A stretch of 11,645 nt of DNA from an uncultured Acinetobacter sp. (GTDB lineage: Bacteria > Pseudomonadota > Gammaproteobacteria > Pseudomonadales > Moraxellaceae), in assembly GCF_943914805.1 (NCBI RefSeq), contig NZ_CALUDM010000115.1, forward strand, positions 1-11,645, written 5' to 3'. Positions 6,991 through 11,645 of the stretch are shown here, in pieces. Every line of letters begins with the position of its first letter. The first letter of the stretch is position 1. A program made the translations under genes and the position numbers. The notes beneath the pieces were generated by a model. The model was given only the letters and a program-made list of their open reading frames with translations, did no database searches and was not told the origin of the DNA.

Positions 6991-8541
6991 TTACTTTTTC
7001 AATTTTCTTGAACCCTTTTTGATGGGTAATTTATCTGTAGCAAAGCCATAGATTGCAGCAAAAGGTAAAGCAGTTCGTGCAAGATAAGCAACACGCCATA
7101 AACCACCGTGGTTTGCACCATCCATCATCAATTCCAAAGGATGTTGCATTATGGTTTTTGGGTTAGATAGAGCATTCGGATTTCTCAAGTCATGAATCCA
7201 TAGAGCCGCCATGATGGCATTGGTTGTTTCAGGACTAAATGCTTCAACATTAAACAAACTTGCGCCATTAAAAGCTGCTTTTAATAGTGGGTTTTTAGTG
7301 ACGGAATGCGTTGTTGTAGACGGTGCAATGTTGATACTAACATGTTGGCCTTGATGACGTGCTAAAGTCGCTCTCCATTGTTGAATACGCTTCGCCAACG
7401 CATAGTTTGGCCCTTGCTCAATGACCAAACAGTCTGTGATGCCATAAGCTTGTCCATTATCAGAAGAAATTAGTTGTTGGTTGTTATCCTTAAAAAATTG
7501 CTTCATTGAAAGTGTCGAAATACTTTTACTTAGCAGTGTTTCAAGTTTTGAACGTTGCTGATTTTTTGTAGTTGCGCCGTGAATCACTTCTTTGGGAACA
7601 GCATAAACATCAGTTGGAGTACACATATACATCAGCGACGAATCAGGTTTTTGTTCACTGATATGACTCATAATACTGTCCATTGCCATAGAAACGCGGA
7701 CGTGTTTCTCACCATCTAAATAAGCAATAGAGGCTAAATCAAGTTTATGTGGATTGTCACAGAGCCATTGGGTAATTTCAGGAATCTGTGTAAGCAGATT
7801 TGCGCCCAATTTGGTTTTTAATTCTTGGATATTCTCAATATCATCAATCTTTTGGAAACTTGGTGCGTATAAGGTCGCATTACCATTTTCAATGGTTTTA
7901 AGGATTTTTCCCCAAACACCTTCGTTTGGTAAATCGACAGCAATAATATTGGCTTTCCACTGAGCTAACCATGTTAATGGGCCAGCTTCAGAGGCCGCAC
8001 CAAACAACACCATGGTGCGATCAGATAAATCGAACCATTCAGGATGTGCATTGGCTTCACGTAATGCTTTGGCATGACTGGCTTCAATAATGCCTGCGTC
8101 TTCCCACGTTTGAATTTGATTGAGTAAAGCCTGACCTTTTAAGTTTTCTCCATGGTAAGGCACAAACCATTCTGGTTGAGTTTGCGCATGTCCTTTAAAA
8201 GTAACCGTTTGAATATGTTCAGTAATCGGCACACTCATAACATCTTTTAAAGAATAACGTTGTCCATTTCTAAAAAAATCAAAACTATGTTGTGCTTTGT
8301 GTAAACCTTGTTTGGCAATAATGATCGGGTTATGGATCGACTTAATACCATTTTCGACTAAAGATTTGAAATAAATAGGATAATTTTTACGCCAATTTTT
8401 TTCATTTAAAACGTGTTGAGCGCTTTGATTATCAACCGTAGACAAGGCTTCTGCTACGATTTCTTTTCCAACATTAGATGAGCTCGATTTTTGAGTTGCA
8501 GGGTCGATTGGAAATTGTAAACCATCAATTGAATTGGACAT
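6991..8541 (-). CDS. Uncharacterised protein with a degenerate SDR/Rossmann-like core
   Basis: A 516-residue soluble protein that I cannot assign to a named function. Residues 176-204 (TMVLFGAASEAGPLTWLAQW, then KANIIAVDL) look like the strand-loop-helix-strand start of a Rossmann fold. They align with the SDR pattern TGxxxGxG, except that the leading T is F180 and the middle glycine is E185. An acidic residue, D203, ends the second strand, as in NAD-preferring enzymes. Further on, NYALAKR gives an SDR-like Y380-x3-K384, followed by a strand VSINIAPST (401-409) in the place of the usual SDR loop. No serine stands about 13 residues before Y380. The gap between the two motifs (about 200 residues) is longer than in typical SDRs. 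A 170-residue N-terminal part of unknown type precedes the core. The C-terminus is a hydrophobic stretch (about 485-500) with a basic tail (KKGSRKLKK). Start is ATG at 8539-8541 with a weak AGCGAG upstream. It is transcribed separately from the sulfatase operon. Confidence 0.75.
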   Translation of the reverse strand: MSNSIDGLQFPIDPATQKSSSSNVGKEIVAEALSTVDNQSAQHVLNEKNWRKNYPIYFKSLVENGIKSIHNPIIIAKQGLHKAQHSFDFFRNGQRYSLKDVMSVPITEHIQTVTFKGHAQTQPEWFVPYHGENLKGQALLNQIQTWEDAGIIEASHAKALREANAHPEWFDLSDRTMVLFGAASEAGPLTWLAQWKANIIAVDLPNEGVWGKILKTIENGNATLYAPSFQKIDDIENIQELKTKLGANLLTQIPEITQWLCDNPHKLDLASIAYLDGEKHVRVSMAMDSIMSHISEQKPDSSLMYMCTPTDVYAVPKEVIHGATTKNQQRSKLETLLSKSISTLSMKQFFKDNNQQLISSDNGQAYGITDCLVIEQGPNYALAKRIQQWRATLARHQGQHVSINIAPSTTTHSVTKNPLLKAAFNGASLFNVEAFSPETTNAIMAALWIHDLRNPNALSNPKTIMQHPLELMMDGANHGGLWRVAYLARTALPFAAIYGFATDKLPIKKGSRKLKK

Positions 8542-8570
8542 GCAAAATATCTCGCTTCTAATGCATCATT

Positions 8571-8605
8571 AATATACAGGTGTATACATTATCCATGCCA
8601 AATTG
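8571..8605 (-). promoter_or_regulatory. Candidate promoter with overlapping TATACA palindromes for the SDR-like gene
   Basis: On the minus strand TATATT (plus 8571-8576) is a possible -10, 29 bases before the ATG, with TTGGCA 19 bases further upstream as a possible -35; the spacing is slightly long. The -10 overlaps TATACA-GG-TGTATA (8573-8586), which in turn overlaps TGTATACA (8581-8588). Three half-sites over a promoter are suggestive of an operator, but no regulator is encoded nearby. Confidence 0.3.
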
Positions 8606-8618
8606 ACGAATGTGGTGG

Positions 8619-8671
8619 CATTATCTACCAAAATTGTCAGAGAAATATGGACAGATAATAGGTGGATAATG
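8619..8671. repeat. Nested inverted repeat in the SDR-like/FGE intergenic region
   Basis: CATTATCTACC (8619-8629) is the inverse of GGTGGATAATG (8661-8671) apart from one G-T position. Inside, TGTC (8635-8638) faces GACA (8650-8653). The intervening sequence is not coding. Its role is unknown. Confidence 0.5.
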
Positions 8672-8684
8672 ACAGATTTCATTT

Positions 8685-8724
8685 AAAAATAGCGCCTGAC
8701 CATGCAAGGATGAGGTGGCGCTAT
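8685..8724 (-). terminator. Terminator-like hairpin after the FGE gene
   Basis: ATAGCGCC (8689-8696) pairs perfectly with GGCGCTAT (8717-8724). The 20-base loop can pair further (ACCAT with ATGAGGT, with a bulge). On the minus strand the stem is followed at once by five T (plus 8685-8689). It lies 40 bases past the FGE stop, so it is the likely end of the sulfatase operon transcript. The long loop makes it weaker than the pitA terminator. Confidence 0.6.
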
Positions 8725-8763
8725 ATCTTTTATTCATAATTTATTCATCAGCATCTAAGCAAT

Positions 8764-9753
8764 TTATTCATCTTTTTTAATTGTTCTAAATCCAACATGC
8801 GTTGTGGCTAAATCCGCTTCTTGAGGGTGCCTGCTACTGGCACGAAATCGTGCGCAATAATTATTGGCACATAAGAATGAACCGCCTTTGATCACAAAAG
8901 AGACAGCGTGTATATGCTGCTGACGAAGTTGTTGATAATTACCCATATGTTTATCATGAGCGCCTTGAAAAGGTGTTGTGGTCCATTCCCAAACATTTCC
9001 AATCATATCGTAAAGTTTAAAAGCATTGGCAGGAAAGCAGCCGACGGGTGCAACGCCCTCAAATTGATCTTGCTTTAGATTTTGAAAAGGGAATTCACCT
9101 TGCCAGTAATTTGCGATTGGTTGGTGTTGCTTATTTTTTGGTTCGTGATGTAAGGGGGCATCTTGTGATCTTGCTGTTTTGGCAGCATATTCCCACTCAA
9201 TTTCATTGGGTAATTCACGGTTTAACCAAGCTGCATAATGTTCAGCATCATTTTTTGTAATATAGCGTACAGGTTCATTGGCTTGCGGTTCTTTTCCTTG
9301 CTGGCCATAAGGTTTTTTCCATGAATATCCAGATTTTAAAGCCCACCATTGTTGCGGTTGTTTTATATCAGGACTAAATACAGCAGCCTCATTTTGTTTT
9401 TCTGCATCTGTAATATAATGCGTAGCTGTAACAAAACCAGCAAACTGTGCCACTGTGACTTCAGTTTGATCCATCCAAAAGCCATTGACCGAACGTTTTT
9501 GATCGCCAAAATTTTGTTCTTCTGGATATGCCAGTTGTGAACCAAGTTCGACCTGTCCTGTAGGAATCCAAACCATGCCAGCATGTGGTTGTTTTAACCA
9601 ATTTGGAGGCAAGCCTGAATAACTTTTACAGTGCTCTAAATCGCCTAGCTCAAGCTTAGTCACAGAACTCTTGGCTTTTTCTGACTGAGTGTCTGAAAAG
9701 TTGCAAGCGACTAAGAGAAGATTGCAACTGAATATAATGAATTTTTTAATCAT
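8764..9753 (-). CDS. Formylglycine-generating enzyme family lipoprotein (sulfatase activator)
   Basis: Predicted copper- and oxygen-dependent enzyme that oxidises the active-site cysteine of type I sulfatases to formylglycine. At 329 residues it has the FGE-sulfatase fold from about residue 58 (GMVWIPTGQVELGS) to the end. Family marks include EVTVAQFAGFV (98-108), LPNEIEWEYAAK (181-192) and GNVWEW (252-257). The C-terminal block VIKGGSFLCANNYCARFRAS (287-306) aligns with human FGE GGSYMCHRSYC: C295 and C300 keep the five-residue spacing of the catalytic copper-binding pair C336/C341, so it is probably an active FGE and not merely a fold relative. The N-terminus MIKKFIIFSCNLLLVAC is a lipoprotein signal with lipobox LVAC (C17), placing the enzyme outside the cytoplasm. 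It starts within the stop codon of the sulfatase gene (one shared base, 9753), which implies co-transcription and translational coupling. The partner sulfatase is its obvious substrate. Confidence 0.95.
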   Translation of the reverse strand: MIKKFIIFSCNLLLVACNFSDTQSEKAKSSVTKLELGDLEHCKSYSGLPPNWLKQPHAGMVWIPTGQVELGSQLAYPEEQNFGDQKRSVNGFWMDQTEVTVAQFAGFVTATHYITDAEKQNEAAVFSPDIKQPQQWWALKSGYSWKKPYGQQGKEPQANEPVRYITKNDAEHYAAWLNRELPNEIEWEYAAKTARSQDAPLHHEPKNKQHQPIANYWQGEFPFQNLKQDQFEGVAPVGCFPANAFKLYDMIGNVWEWTTTPFQGAHDKHMGNYQQLRQQHIHAVSFVIKGGSFLCANNYCARFRASSRHPQEADLATTHVGFRTIKKDE

Positions 9754-11423
9754 TAATTTGGATATTCCAAAACACCATTTTGCTGTGTGTATTTATTATA
9801 AATTTCCACAAGCTTTGAAACCTGTTCTGGGTAGGTTTCAGCTAAATTCACACGTTCTCCTCGGTCATTCTTTAAATTATATAATTCCCATTGCCCCGTC
9901 CCAAGGTTGCTATTGTTTTGTAAAGCAATTTTCCAATCGCCTTGTTTTGCATATTTATTACCATGAAGTTCATCCGCAAAACTAAAATCTACGGGGCGAA
10001 TAGAATTGGCTTTATTTTCCAGCGTCGCTTTCCATGACAAACCTGTAGGGTTATTGATTTTTCTACCGTTATATTGATCCTTTGGAACGCTAACATTGGC
10101 AAAGTCTAAAACAGTAGGGAGTACATCAAGTACAGAGGCAAAACCGTGATATTTAGCTTCAGCAGCTTTTTGATTAGGCAATTTTACAATCGCAGGGGCA
10201 GTGGTTGCGCCTTCACTTGCAGTATCTTTCCATAAATGAAAAGGAGCTGCGCTAACTTCTGCCCAACGTGGTCCAATGTAATGATAAGAATTTGCAGTTC
10301 CTACTTGTTCAAGTGAATTATCAAAACCTGATTCAGCACCATAAGTTCCTCGAACAAAGCCTTCCGCACCATTATCTGAAACAAAGAAAATCAGTGTATT
10401 TTCATACTGTCCATTGGCTTTTAAATATTGAATAAGTCGACCAATATTATGATCAAGATTATCAACCATTCCTGCATAGACTTCCATTTTTCTAGCTTCT
10501 AAGGCTTTTTGATCGGCAGAAAGCTCAGACCATTTAGCATACTTTGGAAGGCTTGCTGTATTTAAAGGCTCTGCTGCTTGGAAATTTTCAGGAATAATAC
10601 CTAATTGTTTTTGTCTTCTTATTCGTGCATCCCGAATAGCATCATATCCCGCATCATAGAAGCCTTTATATTTATCACTATATTGTTTTGGGGCTTGAAT
10701 TGGCCAATGTGGTGCAGTGTAAGCTGCATATGCAAAAAATGGTTGCCCGGAATTTTTGCCAGATTCTAAATACTGAATGAGCTTGTCTGTATAATAATCT
10801 GATGAATAAAATTGTTCAGGCAAATCTGAAATGGCGATAACTTTGCCATCTTCGGTGTAAGTTGCATTACGCTTATAAGCACTAGGTGCTTGTTTATAAT
10901 GTAAATCTAAGCCTTGAAGTAAAGTAAATGAGTGATCAAATCCTTTAGCGTGTGCATTGGTTTCAGGTGTTAAGCCAAGATGCCATTTACCACTGATATA
11001 AGTACGATAGCCATTGTCACGTAAAACTTCTGCAATCGACAGTGAGCGCTCATTTAAATAGCCTTCATAGCCAGCTTGACCTTTTAAACTCGGAGGCGTT
11101 AACTCGGCCATAGCACCAATACCTGCTTGGTGATGGTCTGTACCTGAAATGAGCTGAGAACGTGTCGGTGAGCAGGTGGGTGCTGTATGATAATCTGTCA
11201 ATATTCGCCCCTGATTGGCTAGAGCATCTAAATTTGGTGTATGAATTTCACCACCAAAAGCTCCCAAGTCGGAATAGCCTAAGTCATCTGCCATAATAAA
11301 TAAAACATTCGGTTTTTGTTTTTGGGTCACCGTTGCAGACGTTTGATCATCATCATTACAACCCGTTAGATAAATACTTAATAAGGCAATAGAGAGGTTT
11401 GAGAAAAATATTTTTCTTTTCAT
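9753..11423 (-). CDS. atsA: Arylsulfatase (type I, formylglycine-dependent), predicted lipoprotein
   Basis: Hydrolyses sulfate esters, probably aryl sulfates, to free sulfate. At 556 residues it closely resembles Pseudomonas aeruginosa arylsulfatase AtsA, with the extra length at the N-terminus. Active-site residues map by position: metal ligands D46/D47 (MADDLG) and D350/N351 (VSDNG); nucleophile C84 in CSPTR (CxPxR, the formylglycine signature) with R88; K146 and H148 (GKWHLG); H239 (APHWP); and K399 (LWKD). GTDHHQAGIGAMAE (94-107) and GYEGYLNERS (118-127) are further shared blocks. The first 22 residues are a lipoprotein signal with lipobox LTGC (C22), followed by a polar linker up to about residue 37. 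P. aeruginosa AtsA, as I recall it, has no such signal. It is the first gene of a two-gene operon with its FGE activator. The start ATG at 11421-11423 has no strong ribosome binding site; an inverted repeat lies in the leader. The true sulfate ester substrate cannot be read from the sequence. Confidence 0.95.
   Translation of the reverse strand: MKRKIFFSNLSIALLSIYLTGCNDDDQTSATVTQKQKPNVLFIMADDLGYSDLGAFGGEIHTPNLDALANQGRILTDYHTAPTCSPTRSQLISGTDHHQAGIGAMAELTPPSLKGQAGYEGYLNERSLSIAEVLRDNGYRTYISGKWHLGLTPETNAHAKGFDHSFTLLQGLDLHYKQAPSAYKRNATYTEDGKVIAISDLPEQFYSSDYYTDKLIQYLESGKNSGQPFFAYAAYTAPHWPIQAPKQYSDKYKGFYDAGYDAIRDARIRRQKQLGIIPENFQAAEPLNTASLPKYAKWSELSADQKALEARKMEVYAGMVDNLDHNIGRLIQYLKANGQYENTLIFFVSDNGAEGFVRGTYGAESGFDNSLEQVGTANSYHYIGPRWAEVSAAPFHLWKDTASEGATTAPAIVKLPNQKAAEAKYHGFASVLDVLPTVLDFANVSVPKDQYNGRKINNPTGLSWKATLENKANSIRPVDFSFADELHGNKYAKQGDWKIALQNNSNLGTGQWELYNLKNDRGERVNLAETYPEQVSKLVEIYNKYTQQNGVLEYPN
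9757..9771 (-). other. Small hairpin at the sulfatase/FGE junction
   Basis: TTTGGA (9757-9762) and TCCAAA (9766-9771) flank a 3-base centre. The stem lies in the last codons of the sulfatase gene, 3 bases upstream of the FGE ATG, and hides the only GGA near that start. A ribosome finishing the sulfatase would melt it, which fits coupled translation. Confidence 0.4.
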
Positions 11424-11645
11424 AATAAGTCGTTTAAGTTAAATTTTTTCTAGCTTAGAGAAAACTTAAACAACCGAAAAATAATAAAAATTGCATAGTT
11501 TTTCTATTCTTCTTCTGAGAAAAATTTAAGATAATGATCAACATAAAAAGAATATTGAACGTTTTGGCAGAAGATTAACTGTGTAAAAGTAGTGATAATT
11601 TTTTTCTTCAAGTGAGTTTAATAGATAAAGTGATGAGGCGAGAAG
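11424..11645. other. Region upstream of the sulfatase operon, to the window edge
   Basis: These 222 AT-rich bases should hold the operon promoter. A TATTAT (11481-11486, minus strand) is a possible -10 without a good -35. A perfect 9-base inverted repeat, GTTTAAGTT (11432-11440) and AACTTAAAC (11463-11471), with a partly pairing 22-base interior, lies 9 bases upstream of the start codon and would fold in the leader RNA. Short open frames reach the right edge, but none is convincing as the end of a gene. Confidence 0.5.

Noticed and set aside
9363..9584. 73-codon minus-strand frame inside the FGE gene
   Set aside because: Overlaps the conserved FGE frame and shows no domain or start signal; an out-of-frame shadow.
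11538..11645. Minus-strand frame open from the right edge to a TGA (36 codons)
   Set aside because: Its composition shows no coding signal, and other frames are also open for a few codons; nothing distinguishes it from chance in AT-rich DNA.
11633..11645. ATG at 11633 on the plus strand, as a gene start at the right edge
   Set aside because: Only four codons are visible and there is no clear ribosome site, so it cannot be supported.

Overview
The window looks like a chromosomal segment of a low-GC gammaproteobacterium, most probably Acinetobacter. That assignment is inferred from the AT-rich composition and from my recognition of the MetH and PitA sequences; no rRNA or other taxonomic marker is present. 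There are six protein-coding genes, one of them cut by the left edge. I see no tRNA, rRNA, CRISPR array, transposase or phage gene.

Layout, left to right. (1) 1-842, minus strand: the N-terminal 280 codons of an uncharacterised multi-spanning membrane protein, markedly more AT-rich than the rest and running off the window. (2) 843-1074: a cluster of nested palindromes (a MITE-like or REP-like repeat) that also holds the metH terminator. (3) 1075-4764, minus: metH, a full-length cobalamin-dependent methionine synthase. (4) 4765-5228: a 464-base AT-rich divergent intergenic region with a good PHO-box match in front of pitA. (5) 5229-6848, plus: pitA, a PiT-family phosphate/metal-phosphate transporter, ending at a strong terminator shared with the convergent gene. 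(6) 6991-8541, minus: an uncharacterised 516-residue protein with what looks like a degenerate short-chain dehydrogenase (SDR) core. (7) 8764-11423, minus: a two-gene operon of a type I arylsulfatase followed by a formylglycine-generating enzyme (FGE), overlapping by one base.

How the genes fit together. The best-supported functional unit is the sulfatase/FGE pair. The sulfatase carries the CxPxR motif whose cysteine must be oxidised to formylglycine, and the adjacent FGE homologue keeps both cysteines of the copper-dependent active site. Both proteins begin with lipoprotein signal peptides, so maturation probably takes place outside the cytoplasm, on membrane-anchored partners. MetH (methionine synthesis) and the sulfatase (sulfate release) both touch sulfur metabolism, but nothing in the sequence links their regulation. 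PitA may belong to the phosphate-starvation regulon, judging from the PHO box.

The most notable items are the doubly lipidated sulfatase/FGE pair, the PHO box before a Pit-type transporter, the unassigned SDR-like protein, and the repeat cluster that coincides with a fall in GC.
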